64,000 bases of DNA from Evansella cellulosilytica DSM 2522 (GTDB taxonomy: Bacteria > Bacillota > Bacilli > Bacillales > Salisediminibacteriaceae). Below, one piece after another: positions 42,521-51,707 of this stretch. Location: NCBI RefSeq assembly GCF_000177235.2, contig NC_014829.1, positions 248,001 to 312,000 of the forward strand. The letters run 5' to 3'. The position numbers were made by a program, and so were the translations under genes. Under the pieces are notes generated by a model. That model made no database searches, was not told the DNA's origin, and saw only the letters and a program-made list of their open reading frames with translations. Numbering within the stretch: position 1 is the stretch's first letter; each line of letters opens with the position of its first letter.

Positions 42521-42994
42521 ATGAGTCAAGGTCATTTAGCTTGGCATGAAACGTTGGAAATTCATGAGTTGGTAGCAGCACAATCAATCGGTTTAATGAA
42601 GATGAAAAAAGCAATAAAGGATATTAATAACCAAGAATTACATGGGATTTATGAAAGCGCAATTAAAGGTGTTACAAATAATTTGATGGAACTTATAGCA
42701 TTTTATCCTGATATGCCAAGGGCAGAAAGTACGATGACAGAAAAAGAGTTAGAAGGTTTGTATGCAGGTGACTTACTCACTTTTTCTAAAATGAGTGTTC
42801 GGAATTACGCGATTGCAATTACAGAAGCGGCAACACCTGAAGTTAGAAAGGTATTTCAAAAGCATTTAAATAATGCGATTGATCTACATGGGAAAGTATT
42901 TAACTATATGTATAAAACAGGAAAATACCCAGCGTATGATTTAGATAAGCTGTTAAAAAATGACTTGCAGCTAGCAAGAAAAGCGTTGAAGTAA
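42521..42994 (+). CDS. Spore coat protein F (CotF)-like protein
   Basis: The 157-residue protein is helical with a coat F domain: LAWHETLEIHELVAAQSIGLMKMKKAI near the start and a second helix pair ending NYMYKTGKYPAYDLDKLL. Such proteins are found in spore coats, and some vegetative homologues exist. ATAAGGAGTTG precedes the ATG. It supports the host being a spore former. Confidence 0.82.
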   Translation: MSQGHLAWHETLEIHELVAAQSIGLMKMKKAIKDINNQELHGIYESAIKGVTNNLMELIAFYPDMPRAESTMTEKELEGLYAGDLLTFSKMSVRNYAIAITEAATPEVRKVFQKHLNNAIDLHGKVFNYMYKTGKYPAYDLDKLLKNDLQLARKALK

Positions 42995-43221
42995 AAAGAA
43001 GAAGTTGCAACCCTCCCTTTGCGATGTCACTAGAATATGACAGAAAGTCGCAGCAATGGAGTCGTGGAGATAAACTTCCCTTATTGAGGTAGCTTTATTT
43101 TGCTTAGAGGATGCTTTACTTAAAAGTATCCTCTATTTGGTATGGATTTAGAATGATATTTCTTCAGAAAATAACCATCAAACCGGTTATCCTTTGAGGA
43201 CTCAGGAAGGTAAATTATTGA

Positions 43222-43265
43222 AGGGCACTGAAAAAGTGATGTTCTTTCACTTTTTCAGTGTCCCT
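43222..43265 (+). terminator. Hairpin between CotF-like gene and next gene
   Basis: GGGCACTGAAAAAGTG pairs with CACTTTTTCAGTG and TCCC. It is the same stem as at 15787, 26630 and 51653. The whole gap 42995-43288 otherwise holds decayed repeat DNA, with a GAGGAT/ATCCTC hairpin near 43107. Confidence 0.65.
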
Positions 43266-43288
43266 AAGAAAAATGAGGGGGACACATT

Positions 43289-43522
43289 GTGAGTACAACT
43301 AAAAAGGGAAAAACATTTGCAGCTGATCAGAAAACACTGACCAATACACCTGAACGTAGAGAATTTACTGTAGCCTCAGATATTAGCTCAGAGAATCCGT
43401 TCAAATCGAATGCTTACTACCCAGGAGATTCTGTTAATGAGCATAAAGAACTTGAAAAGGCCAATTTAGACATTGCTGAGGACGAGCTTAGACAGCAAAA
43501 TGAGAATAATTCATTGGACTAG
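43289..43522 (+). CDS. Small hydrophilic protein, unknown
   Basis: The 77-residue product is polar and charged, with no membrane helix: TTKKGKTFAADQKTL at the start and an acidic tail with NSLD. A GAGGGGG site seven bases before the GTG start supports it. It lies between a CotF-like gene and yteA, both linked to sporulation, so a spore-associated role is possible. I recognise no family. Confidence 0.6.
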   Translation: MSTTKKGKTFAADQKTLTNTPERREFTVASDISSENPFKSNAYYPGDSVNEHKELEKANLDIAEDELRQQNENNSLD

Positions 43523-43635
43523 CTTTCTTCTTTTGTCTAATTTTTACAAGCTACTTCCAAAATGTTTGTATCAAATTACAAGGGGAATAAGACAAACTAA
43601 GTATGTATGCAAACTTTTATGTAGGAGGTGCACCA

Positions 43636-44364
43636 TTGCTTACAAATGATCAAATAAATGCATTGAAAAAAGAACTCATGCAGATGAAGGAAGAGCAGCT
43701 CACTCGTTTAAATGGACAACATTATGGCTTAGAATTAGAATTACTAAAAGAATCAGTTGGTGAGTTATCCAATTATGATAATCACCCTGGGGACCAAGGA
43801 ACAGAGCTCTATGAACGAGAAAAGGATATTGCATTAAATGAGCATAGTGAACAGCTGTTAGATGAAATAGATAATGCGTTAAAAGCAATAGAGGAAGGGT
43901 CATATGGGAAATGTGAAGTTTGTGGTACGGACATTCCGTATGAGCGATTAGAAGCAATTCCAAATGCGCGAAGATGTATACAGCACGCAGAAGAGAAGTC
44001 GGTTTCTAATAAACGGCCAGTTGAAGAAGACGTCATTGCACCCGCATTTGGTGAATTTGAATACGACGAAAGCGTACGAAACGAAACGTTTTTCGATGCA
44101 GAAGATGCTTGGCAAACAGTAAGTATATACGGTTCATCAGAGACACCTTCAGATTTTCTAAACGTAGACAACAAAGATTACAACAACATGTTTGTTGAAT
44201 CTGAAGAACCTATTGGGATAGTTGAAGATATCGAGGGAATTTTAACTGCAGATATTGAAGGAAACTATTCTGGACCAAGTGTGGATCACAAGGAATATGA
44301 ACAATATTTGGATGAAAATGATGTTACCTCTGTATTAGACGGTAATAAAAAAGAAGAAGAATAA
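43636..44364 (+). CDS. yteA: YteA family sporulation-associated protein
   Basis: The protein of about 242 residues has a helical N-terminal region and a DksA/TraR-type zinc finger (YGKCEVCGTDIPYERLEAIPNARRC near residues 90-120). Here the second pair is reduced to a single cysteine (RRCIQH). After this comes the acidic YteA tail (WQTVSIYGSSETPSD). YteA proteins are typical of Bacillus sporulation. TTG 43636 is chosen because GGAGGTG lies six bases before it; a start at 43603 would include the ribosome site. A terminator follows at once. Confidence 0.85.
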   Translation: MLTNDQINALKKELMQMKEEQLTRLNGQHYGLELELLKESVGELSNYDNHPGDQGTELYEREKDIALNEHSEQLLDEIDNALKAIEEGSYGKCEVCGTDIPYERLEAIPNARRCIQHAEEKSVSNKRPVEEDVIAPAFGEFEYDESVRNETFFDAEDAWQTVSIYGSSETPSDFLNVDNKDYNNMFVESEEPIGIVEDIEGILTADIEGNYSGPSVDHKEYEQYLDENDVTSVLDGNKKEEE

Positions 44365-44368
44365 ATGA

Positions 44369-44400
44369 GAGGGAGACTCAAAAGGTTGAGTCTCCCTTAT
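44369..44400 (+). terminator. Terminator of yteA
   Basis: GGGAGACTCA pairs with TGAGTCTCCC and is followed by a TTAT-rich stretch. Confidence 0.75.
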
Positions 44401-44481
44401 AATTATCCGATTATTTAGGAGCCATCTAGTTGATGTGAGCGAAGATTGGCTGCAGAGGAAGATAATTTACAATTTCTTAAT

Positions 44482-44520
44482 ATATAAGTAATTGATTATA
44501 TAATTATTCACTTATATAAT
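44482..44520 (+). promoter_or_regulatory. Promoter and ArsR operator of the ars operon
   Basis: TTGATT at 44492-44497 and TATAAT at 44515-44520 are 17 bases apart. ATATAAGT at 44482-44489 and ACTTATAT at 44510-44517 form an inverted repeat over the promoter, the expected ArsR binding arrangement for repression lifted by arsenite. Confidence 0.75.
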
Positions 44521-44547
44521 GATTAGTGAAATGGAGGTGGAGTAGCG

Positions 44548-44895
44548 ATGACAATATTAAATAAGTTAGATATTGAACAAGGAGCAAAAATCTTGAAGCT
44601 GTTAGGAGACAATACGAGGCTCAATATTGTAACACTCCTAATGGAGGATGAATGCTGTGTATGTGAGCTCGTGGAAATTCTGCAGATGAGTCAGCCATCG
44701 ATAAGTCAACATGTAGCTAAACTAAAGTCCTTTAATATCATAACGGAACGTAGAAAAGGGCAGTGGATTTTTTACAAAATAAATACATCAGCAGAGATTT
44801 ATCCCCTAATAGATAGCATTGTTTCACACTTCCCAGAGCAAAATGATCGTATTAAAGCGTTAGAGGAGAAAGGTTTAAGAGTGTGTTGTAATTAA
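44548..44895 (+). CDS. arsR: Arsenical resistance operon repressor
   Basis: The 115-residue ArsR/SmtB winged-helix protein carries the metalloid-binding motif ECCVCEL (Cys36, Cys37, Cys39) in the helix before the recognition helix (MSQPSISQHVAKLKSF). A CC pair is also at the very C-terminus. It should bind arsenite and leave the palindrome over the promoter. GGAGGTGGAG precedes the ATG. acr3 and arsC follow. Confidence 0.93.
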   Translation: MTILNKLDIEQGAKILKLLGDNTRLNIVTLLMEDECCVCELVEILQMSQPSISQHVAKLKSFNIITERRKGQWIFYKINTSAEIYPLIDSIVSHFPEQNDRIKALEEKGLRVCCN

Positions 44896-44954
44896 GCTTT
44901 TCATTCAATTGAAGAAATAAATAGCTATTATTACTGAATTGGGGGAAATAAAAT

Positions 44955-46028
44955 ATGGGTAATGAACAAGCCCAAGGACAAGGACTTAGTTTTTTTGAGC
45001 GCTACTTAACGATTTGGGTAGCAGTATGTATTATCGTAGGAATTGCAATCGGACAATTAATGCCAGCAGTACCTAATACATTAGATGAATGGAAGATTTC
45101 AGAGATCTCCATTCCTGTTGCCATCTTAATATGGTTAATGATCTTTCCTATGATGGCAAAAATTGATTTTTCAAGTATTGTCAACGCAGGAAAAAAACCT
45201 AAAGGCTTAGTTATTACTTTAGTAGTTAACTGGCTTATCAAGCCTTTTACAATGTTTTTCTTCGCTTGGTTATTTTTTCGCTTTATATTTAGTCCATTTA
45301 TACCCGAAACGTTAGCAACTGAATATATCGCAGGAGCCGTACTTCTCGGAGCTGCACCATGTACAGCGATGGTATTCGTATGGAGCTACCTTACAAAAGG
45401 GGATGCAGGATATACGTTAATTCAAGTATCAGTTAATGATTTAATTTTAATTTTTGCTTATGGACCAATCGTAGCGCTACTACTTAGAGTAAATAATGTC
45501 ATTGTTCCGTTAGATACAGTATTTTTATCGGTGCTATTATTTATTGTTATTCCGTTAGCTGCTGGTTATATTTCACGAGTAATCCTTGTGAAGAGAAAAG
45601 GAATGGATTGGTTCCAAAATGTGTTTCTAAAAAAAGCTGGGAATTTTACAATTATCGGCCTTTTACTCACGTTAGTTATTTTGTTTTCTTTCCAAGGAGA
45701 CGTTATTTTAAATAATCCGTTCCACATCGGATTAATTGCAGTGCCACTCATTATCCAGACGTTATTTATTTTTGTTATTGCGTATTTATGGGCGAAGTGG
45801 TGGAGAATTAAGCATAGCATAGCAGCACCAGCTGCGATGATTGGAACGAGTAATTTCTTTGAGCTAGCTGTAGCCGTTGCAATCGCATTATTTGGATTAA
45901 ACTCAGGTGCTGCTCTCGTGACAGTTGTCGGTGTGCTTGTTGAGGTTCCGCTCATGCTATATTTAGTGAAAATTGCCAACAAAACAAAGCACTGGTTCCC
46001 AGAAAGCAGCGTCGTAAAACACGGATGA
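44955..46028 (+). CDS. acr3: Arsenite efflux transporter, ACR3 type
   Basis: The 357-residue protein has ten membrane helices and ACR3 hallmarks: GAAPCTAMVFVWSYL with the catalytically needed cysteine near residue 137, and GTSNFFELAVAVAIALFG near 296. It expels arsenite using the proton motive force. It lies between arsR and arsC in one operon, and length is normal. Confidence 0.93.
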   Translation: MGNEQAQGQGLSFFERYLTIWVAVCIIVGIAIGQLMPAVPNTLDEWKISEISIPVAILIWLMIFPMMAKIDFSSIVNAGKKPKGLVITLVVNWLIKPFTMFFFAWLFFRFIFSPFIPETLATEYIAGAVLLGAAPCTAMVFVWSYLTKGDAGYTLIQVSVNDLILIFAYGPIVALLLRVNNVIVPLDTVFLSVLLFIVIPLAAGYISRVILVKRKGMDWFQNVFLKKAGNFTIIGLLLTLVILFSFQGDVILNNPFHIGLIAVPLIIQTLFIFVIAYLWAKWWRIKHSIAAPAAMIGTSNFFELAVAVAIALFGLNSGAALVTVVGVLVEVPLMLYLVKIANKTKHWFPESSVVKHG

Positions 46029-46100
46029 TTTTGTTAACTTAAACGTTAACGTATCTAATAAATTTAATTTAAACGAATCATTAAAGGAGAAGTGAAAATA

Positions 46101-46514
46101 ATGACTAAACCAATTATTTATTTTTTATGTACAGGTAATTCATGCAGAAGTCAAATGGCTGAGGCATGGGGGAAAGCATATTTAGGGGAAAAATATGACG
46201 TGTATTCTGCAGGGATTGAAGCTCACGGAGTAAATCCAAAGGCAGTTCAAGCAATGAAAGAAGTAGACATTGATATTACTGATCAAACATCAGACACTAT
46301 AGATCAAGAGCTTTTGCAGAAGGCAGACTTAGTCGTAACTCTATGCGGCCATGCTAACGATGTTTGCCCAGCAACACCACCTAATAAGGAACGTGTCCAC
46401 TGGGGCTTCGATGACCCAGCAAAGGCAGAAGGAACCGATGAAGAGAAATGGGCCGTATTCCAACGCGTACGTGATGAAATTGGAGCACGCATTAAAAGAT
46501 TTGCAGAAGAGTAA
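46101..46514 (+). CDS. arsC: Arsenate reductase, thioredoxin-coupled
   Basis: The 137-residue enzyme has the low-molecular-weight-phosphatase-like loop CTGNSCRS (Cys10, Cys15) and the redox pair Cys82 and Cys89 in [10 protein letters not shown]. This matches the pI258/Bacillus class that uses thioredoxin. It converts arsenate into arsenite for the transporter. ATG 46101 fits the AAAGGAG site better than a GTG at 46092. A strong hairpin and repeat DNA follow the stop. Confidence 0.94.
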   Translation: MTKPIIYFLCTGNSCRSQMAEAWGKAYLGEKYDVYSAGIEAHGVNPKAVQAMKEVDIDITDQTSDTIDQELLQKADLVVTLCGHANDVCPATPPNKERVHWGFDDPAKAEGTDEEKWAVFQRVRDEIGARIKRFAEE

Positions 46515-46545
46515 CCAGCAAAAGGGCGAACTTCCCTTTTGCTGG
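46515..46545 (+). terminator. Terminator of the ars operon
   Basis: CCAGCAAAAGGG pairs perfectly with CCCTTTTGCTGG around CGAACTT. It forms the start of the first 116-bp repeat unit. Confidence 0.75.
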
Positions 46546-46866
46546 TTACTCGAAGCGTGAGCGAAAAGCCGCCAGCCCTTGAAGCTATATCGGAGTGGTT
46601 TTTTCCGATATAGCGCGCGGCGAAGGAGCCACGCCAAAAGGGTGAACTTCCCTTTTGCTGGTTACTCGAAGCGTGAGCGAAAAGCCGCTAGCCCTTGAAG
46701 CTATATCGGAGTGGTTTTCTCCGATATAGCGCGCGGCGAAGGAGCCACGCCAAAAGGGAGTACTTCCCTTTTGCTGGTTACTCGAAGCGTGAGCGAAAAG
46801 CCGCAAGCACTTGAAGCTATATCGGAGTGGTTTTCACCGAAATAGCGCGTGGCGAAGGAGCCACGC
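46519..46866 (+). repeat. Three tandem 116-bp structured repeats
   Basis: Units begin at 46519, 46635 and 46751, each exactly 116 bases. Each holds a CAAAAGGG/CCCTTTTG hairpin, then nested stems GCGTG/CACGC, GCCGC/GCGGC and GCTATATCGGA/TCCGATATAGC. Unit 3 has more changes, including CACCGAAATAGC in the apical stem. Type I repeat DNA follows without a break. Confidence 0.9.
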
Positions 46867-47010
46867 AAAAATTTAATTGCAATGGCTTCGTTCGTTGCGC
46901 GACTACTATGAGAACCCCGCTCATAGTAGTCTTTTAAAAGATTGCAACGACTACGCGCATTGCTTAGAGAGTGACACAAAAGGTAAAATGCGACCTTTTG
47001 TGTCACCCTC
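46866..47010. repeat. Type I nested hairpin repeat, best-formed copy
   Basis: Three nested stems are complete: GCAATG/CATTGC, CGTTGC/GCAACG and GACTACTATGAG/CTCATAGTAGTC. They are followed by the terminator stem GAGAGTGACACAAAAGGT/ACCTTTTGTGTCACCCTC at 46967-47010, which overlaps the stop region of the convergent gene. Confidence 0.8.
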
Positions 47011-47577
47011 TTAATTCCACTTATTATGTTTTAATGGTTCGTAAGAAGAAATTTTGTCAAGAAGGTCATGTAGAGAATTTTCAACAACTAGTTGATCAAT
47101 GAAATCCTTTTTTAGAAATCCTTCCTTTATCATATGAGATAATAAGTGTTGGAAAGGCTCATAAAAATCATTAATGTTAAACACACCAACAGGCTTTTCA
47201 TGGTAACCGATTTGCTGCCATGTCATGATTTCCGCAAGCTCCTCAAGCGTACCGATTCCTCCTGGTAGCGCAATAAAAGCATCAGCAAGGTCATACATTT
47301 TATGCTTTCTTTCATGCATCGTTTCTACAATATGTAAATGCGTCAATTCAATATGCTCAACTTGATCATATATTTTTTGGGGGATGACCCCAGTTACTTG
47401 CCCGCTATGGTCAATAACTGACTTAGCTAGTGCACCCATTAATCCGGAATGCCCGCCCCCATATACTAATTCAATATTATTCTCAGCTAACGATTTTCCG
47501 AGAGCAACAACTTCCTTTAAGTATATGTTGTTTCCTCCAAAGCTTGATCCACAAAACACACAAATCTTCTTAATCAA
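47011..47577 (-). CDS. LOG-family protein (cytokinin riboside monophosphate phosphoribohydrolase-like)
   Basis: The 188-residue protein has YGGGHSGLMG near residue 40 and PGGIGTLEELAEIMTWQQIG near 103, the TIGR00730/LOG signature. Such enzymes release the base from nucleoside 5'-monophosphates; in Bacillus the natural substrate is unsettled. A GGAGG site precedes the ATG. It is convergent with the ars operon. Confidence 0.9.
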   Translation of the reverse strand: MIKKICVFCGSSFGGNNIYLKEVVALGKSLAENNIELVYGGGHSGLMGALAKSVIDHSGQVTGVIPQKIYDQVEHIELTHLHIVETMHERKHKMYDLADAFIALPGGIGTLEELAEIMTWQQIGYHEKPVGVFNINDFYEPFQHLLSHMIKEGFLKKDFIDQLVVENSLHDLLDKISSYEPLKHNKWN

Positions 47578-47700
47578 AATATAAAACCTCCATATGTAAA
47601 CTCATTTTGCTGTGATACTATTTTAAGTATACACAGATTAGCTTGTATTAGAATGAGTTTCTATTGTTATTTACAAAAATAAAACAGAAGGGTACATCAT

Positions 47701-48642
47701 ATGCATACATTTGAAAAGCTATACACACTTTTTATTACTTTTTCTGCATTATTTGGTCTATTATTAGGCAGATATGATTTTATAAGGGAGAATGCAAATG
47801 ATATCATTGTTCCAGCATTAGTGATGATGCTATTTATTACTTTTTTACAAATCTCTTTTAAAGAGACGATACATGCTATGAAAAACACAAAGTTTACAGT
47901 AACAAGTCTCGGCATTAACTTTATATGGACACCTCTATTAGCAGGGCTGTTAGCCTACATTTTCTTATATGACCATCCAGCTCTATGGATCGGTTTTATT
48001 TTACTAATGGTAACACCATGTACGGATTGGTATTTAATTTTTACAAGTATAGCTAGAGGGAACGTACCTCTTTCGACAGCGGTTTTGCCAATCAACTTCA
48101 TAGTACAAGTACTCCTGTTACCAATTTTTCTAATCATTTTTGCGGGTACAACCGGCTTCATTCAAATGACTACAATTGTCCAAAGCATACTATTCGTCTT
48201 GTGTCTGCCGCTGTTAATGGCTTACATTGTAAAAAGGCTAACTAGAAAACGTCAAGTGTTATATGACAACATAAATGCTAAACTCTCGAGCTTACCTGTA
48301 GTGTTTTTATGTATCGCTATTATGGCTATGTTTGCATCAGAAGGATACTTACTGTTTCAAAATCTAGAACTGCTAGCTGTACTGTTAATCCCTGTGACAT
48401 TGTTTTTTATCATTAACTTTTATATGAGTCAATTAATAGGGAAAAAGCTGAACTTTAACCGAGCCGATCGTGTGAGCTTAGTTTTGACGACATTAGCTAG
48501 AAATTCACCAATCGCCTTAGCTTTAGCTATCGTAGCCTTTCCAGCTGAGCCTTTAATACCATTAACGTTAATAATAGGTCCTTTATTAGAGCTTCCTATA
48601 TTAATGCTAGCCACCCAATTGTTGTTAAAAAACGGTAAATAA
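47701..48642 (+). CDS. Bile acid:sodium symporter (BASS)-family transporter
   Basis: The 313-residue protein has about ten membrane helices and the BASS/ACR3 superfamily mark TPCTDWYLIFTSIARGN near residue 102, with the cysteine kept, and LARNSPIALALAIVAFP near 265. It is closer in layout to 'arsenic resistance protein' annotated BASS members than to true bile-acid carriers. It lies near the ars operon but on its own, with the LOG gene divergent. Substrate unknown. Confidence 0.82.
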   Translation: MHTFEKLYTLFITFSALFGLLLGRYDFIRENANDIIVPALVMMLFITFLQISFKETIHAMKNTKFTVTSLGINFIWTPLLAGLLAYIFLYDHPALWIGFILLMVTPCTDWYLIFTSIARGNVPLSTAVLPINFIVQVLLLPIFLIIFAGTTGFIQMTTIVQSILFVLCLPLLMAYIVKRLTRKRQVLYDNINAKLSSLPVVFLCIAIMAMFASEGYLLFQNLELLAVLLIPVTLFFIINFYMSQLIGKKLNFNRADRVSLVLTTLARNSPIALALAIVAFPAEPLIPLTLIIGPLLELPILMLATQLLLKNGK

Positions 48643-48668
48643 CTTCTTTAATAGGAGAAAAATATGCA

Positions 48669-48713
48669 AAAAGGGAGACTCTCTAGGTAAAAACAACCTT
48701 TGAGTCTCCCTTT
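48669..48713 (+). terminator. Terminator of the BASS transporter gene
   Basis: AAAGGGAGACTC pairs with GAGTCTCCCTTT and a T run follows. Confidence 0.75.
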
Positions 48714-49112
48714 CTAACATTTCTGTTATACACAGTAATGCATCTATATGATTTTACTTCATTTATTGCCGCGGTACATCGCTGTACTTCTTTTGAAACA
48801 TCTTAAATAATGAAAGCCCTACCTCTCTCTCATCCTTACGGTTCCGAGACCGTGCCAGTGATAAGAAAATTCCTTCTTATCGTATAAATAAGGCGCACTC
48901 AGAGTATTTACAGGATTCCAAAAAATCCGTATATAATTTTTTAATAGTTGTTTAATAGCTATAGTAAATCATTACGAACGAAAAAAAATAAAACCACATT
49001 TTACGCGTGAACGTAAGTTTGTATTATAACACATTTATTGATTGCTGACAAATCCACGTTTATTCCATACACACATAAATAATGATTCCTAAATTTGATA
49101 TTAAATGTTATT

Positions 49113-49146
49113 ATGTAAATAACAAAAATAATAACAAATATAATAA
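49113..49146. promoter_or_regulatory. Shared operator-like motif upstream of cellobiose 2-epimerase
   Basis: GTAAATAACAAAAATA at 49115-49130 is identical to 54023-54038 upstream of the beta-mannosidase gene. It is followed here by ATAACAAATATAATAA, a second TAACAAA-type word. A related inverse word lies upstream of the ROK kinase. Confidence 0.55.
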
Positions 49147-49201
49147 TTATTACTACTCATGAATCAGTGATTTAAAATAAATGGTAAAGGTGTGAGTGTG
49201 G

Positions 49202-50422
49202 ATGGATAAAACTTTGTTGTATCGTGCGAAGCAAGAAATAGAAAAAGAACTGACCGATCGAATACTCCCTTTCTGGAAAAAAAGGGTGATAGATGGAAGT
49301 GGAGATGGCTTTCATGGCTATATCGACTACCATTTAACAATTGATCATGACAGTGAAAAAGGTTGTATCCTTCATTCTAGAATACTGTGGAGTTTCTCTG
49401 CTGCGTACCGAAAGTATAAAAATGACACAGATTTACAAGTTGCAACACGAGCCTTCAATTATTTGAAAAATTATTTAATAGATGATGAGTTTGGTGGGCT
49501 TTATTGGTCGGTTACAAATGAAGGAGAGTTAAATGATACGAGAAAACACATCTATAACCAAGCGTTTGGTATATATGGATTAGTTGAATACTTCAGAGCG
49601 ACTAATAATGAAGAGGCGCTACAATTAGCAAAAGAGATTTATCAATTAATAGAAATGCACGGCTTTGACGAAGAGAATAAAGGGTATTTAGAAGCGTTCA
49701 GTAGACAGTGGGAGAAAGATGAAGATTTAAGACTAAGTGACAAGGATATGGATGTAGAAAAAACAATGAATACCCACCTTCATATACTTGAAGCTTATAC
49801 TAATTTATACCGTGTATGGAAAGATGATGTTTTTAAGGAGAAGTTTGAATTGTTATTTGATGTAGTAGCGGAAAAGGTATTGAACGAAAAAACAGGACAT
49901 TACAGCTTGTTTTTTGATGCGGGTTGGAAAAAAGAATCCGATGTTATTTCATATGGACACGATATCGAAGGTAGCTGGTTAATGACAGAAGCGGCTGAAG
50001 TATTAGGCTGTAAAGTCAGACAAAATAAAATGAAAACAATGGCAATAAAAATGGTAGATGCATGTATTGAGGAAGGATTAGAGAATGATGGTAGTCTCAT
50101 TAATGAAAAGGATTCAAATGATGTCGATGCGACCCGAGTTTGGTGGGTTCAGGCGGAAAGCTTAGTTGGCTTTTTGAATGCCTATGAGCTAAGTGGTGAG
50201 GAGCGTTACTTAAAGCATTTCCACAATAGTTGGGAGTATATAAAGAAATATGTTATAGATGATAAACATGGGGAATGGTATTGGGAGCTTGATCAGGACA
50301 ACAACGTAAATAAAGAAAAGCCAATCGTTGAGCCGTGGAAAGGACCGTACCATAATAGCCGAGCATGTATGGAAGCTGTAGAAAGAATAACAAAAATAAC
50401 AAATAACTATATAGACCGATAA
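49202..50422 (+). CDS. Cellobiose 2-epimerase
   Basis: The 406-residue protein belongs to the N-acylglucosamine 2-epimerase superfamily with an (alpha/alpha)6 barrel. It shows [13 protein letters not shown] near residue 60, [18 protein letters not shown] near 114, and [13 protein letters not shown] near 305, with the expected catalytic histidines. It interconverts the reducing-end glucose and mannose of beta-1,4 disaccharides, e.g. mannobiose to mannosyl-glucose. ATG 49202 is used, though an upstream GTG (49196) also fits AAAGG. The next gene, GH130, starts 14 bases later, and the pair is a known mannan-degrading couple. Confidence 0.92.
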   Translation: MDKTLLYRAKQEIEKELTDRILPFWKKRVIDGSGDGFHGYIDYHLTIDHDSEKGCILHSRILWSFSAAYRKYKNDTDLQVATRAFNYLKNYLIDDEFGGLYWSVTNEGELNDTRKHIYNQAFGIYGLVEYFRATNNEEALQLAKEIYQLIEMHGFDEENKGYLEAFSRQWEKDEDLRLSDKDMDVEKTMNTHLHILEAYTNLYRVWKDDVFKEKFELLFDVVAEKVLNEKTGHYSLFFDAGWKKESDVISYGHDIEGSWLMTEAAEVLGCKVRQNKMKTMAIKMVDACIEEGLENDGSLINEKDSNDVDATRVWWVQAESLVGFLNAYELSGEERYLKHFHNSWEYIKKYVIDDKHGEWYWELDQDNNVNKEKPIVEPWKGPYHNSRACMEAVERITKITNNYIDR

Positions 50423-50436
50423 AAGGAGAATGTAAA

Positions 50437-51639
50437 ATGGAGAATGTTTTTCAAGCAAGAATGAAAGCGGTTCATGAACGGTATAAGGAAACAATTCAGC
50501 GAGAAAATAAAAAACTTGAAAATGGAAATGGTATTTACGATCGCTATGAACACCCTATTTTGACGAAAGAGCATGTACCGCCATATTGGATCTATGACTA
50601 TAATGAGGAAACTAATCCTTACTTTATGGAAAGGTTAGGTATGAATGTTGTTTTTAATCCAGGTGCAATTTATTTAAATGGAAAGTTTCATTTAGTAGCT
50701 CGTGTCGAAGGAGTTGACCGTAAATCATTTTTTGCTGTTGCGGAGAGTGATAATGGTATTGATGGCTTTAAGTTTTGGGACTATCCTGTTACTTTGCCAG
50801 ATACGAATGAAGATGAAGTCAATGTGTATGATATGCGTTTAGTGCAACATGAGGATGGCTACATATACGGGCTATTTTGCTCTGAAAGAAAAGACAAATC
50901 AGCGCCTCCAGGAGACACATCAAGTGCCATTGCGCAATGCGGTATCGTGAGAACAAAGGATTTAAAAACTTGGGAACGACTAAATGACCTTGAAACAAAA
51001 TCTGCACAACAGAGAAACGTCGTTTTACATCCTGAATTTGTGAATGGTAAATATGCTTTCTATACCCGTCCCCAAGATGATTTTATTGAAGCTGGTACTG
51101 GTGGTGGTATTGGTTGGGGGCTGTCAGATAGCATTGAGAAAGCGAAGATAGATGAAGAATTGATTGTGGATCCAAAGGAATACCATACTATAAAAGAGGT
51201 GAAGAATGGCCAAGGGGACGCTCCGATTAAAACGGATAAAGGCTGGCTTCACGTTGCACATGGCGTACGTAATACAGCGGCAGGGCTGCGCTATACTATT
51301 TATGTTTTCCTAACGGACTTAAATGAACCGTGGAAGGTCACGCACCGCCCGGGAGGCCACTTTATCGCACCAGAAGGAATTGAAAGAGTTGGTGACGTTT
51401 CAAACGTCGTTTTCACTAATGGCTTAATAGAAAAAGATGGAGAAGTGTTTATTTATTATGCTTCTTCAGATACGAGATGTCATGTAGCAACAACGACGAT
51501 TGATCGTTTATTAGATTATGCGACCAACACTCCTGAAGATAAGCTCCGTTCCACTTACAGCGTTGAACAGCGGAAAGAATTAATCGGAAATAACTTATCA
51601 TTATTTGAAAAAAATCCAGAGCTTGATCCTCGTAATTGA
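50437..51639 (+). CDS. GH130 beta-1,4-mannosyl-glucose phosphorylase
   Basis: The 400-residue protein is a GH130 subfamily 1-type phosphorylase. The general acid Asp132 lies in VYDMRLV, and [43 protein letters not shown] and [17 protein letters not shown] match the family. The usual reaction is mannosyl-beta-1,4-glucose + phosphate to mannose-1-phosphate + glucose. It pairs with the epimerase upstream in one operon. AAGGAG precedes the ATG, and a terminator follows. Confidence 0.92.
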   Translation: MENVFQARMKAVHERYKETIQRENKKLENGNGIYDRYEHPILTKEHVPPYWIYDYNEETNPYFMERLGMNVVFNPGAIYLNGKFHLVARVEGVDRKSFFAVAESDNGIDGFKFWDYPVTLPDTNEDEVNVYDMRLVQHEDGYIYGLFCSERKDKSAPPGDTSSAIAQCGIVRTKDLKTWERLNDLETKSAQQRNVVLHPEFVNGKYAFYTRPQDDFIEAGTGGGIGWGLSDSIEKAKIDEELIVDPKEYHTIKEVKNGQGDAPIKTDKGWLHVAHGVRNTAAGLRYTIYVFLTDLNEPWKVTHRPGGHFIAPEGIERVGDVSNVVFTNGLIEKDGEVFIYYASSDTRCHVATTTIDRLLDYATNTPEDKLRSTYSVEQRKELIGNNLSLFEKNPELDPRN

Positions 51640-51652
51640 TAGCAAGGTTTTA

Positions 51653-51697
51653 GAGGTCGCTGAAAAAGTGGTGTTCTTTCACTTTTTCAGCGACCTC
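51653..51697 (+). terminator. Terminator of the epimerase/phosphorylase operon
   Basis: GAGGTCGCTGAAAAAGTG pairs perfectly with CACTTTTTCAGCGACCTC. Confidence 0.75.
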
Positions 51698-51707
51698 GAT
51701 TTTTACT

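Larger units (their letters stand above)
48643..49201. other. Gap with terminator, hairpins and a sugar-region operator
   Basis: The BASS terminator is at 48669-48713. A structured segment at about 48760-48895 has ACGGT/ACCGT and GATAAGAA/TTCTTATC hairpins. The 16-base motif GTAAATAACAAAAATA at 49115-49130 is shared with the beta-mannosidase promoter region. No gene was seen. Confidence 0.6.

Noticed and set aside
48770-48800. T-box leader (TGTACCGCGG-like word on the minus strand)
   Set aside because: No stem I, specifier loop or downstream minus-strand gene is present, so the word is probably chance.
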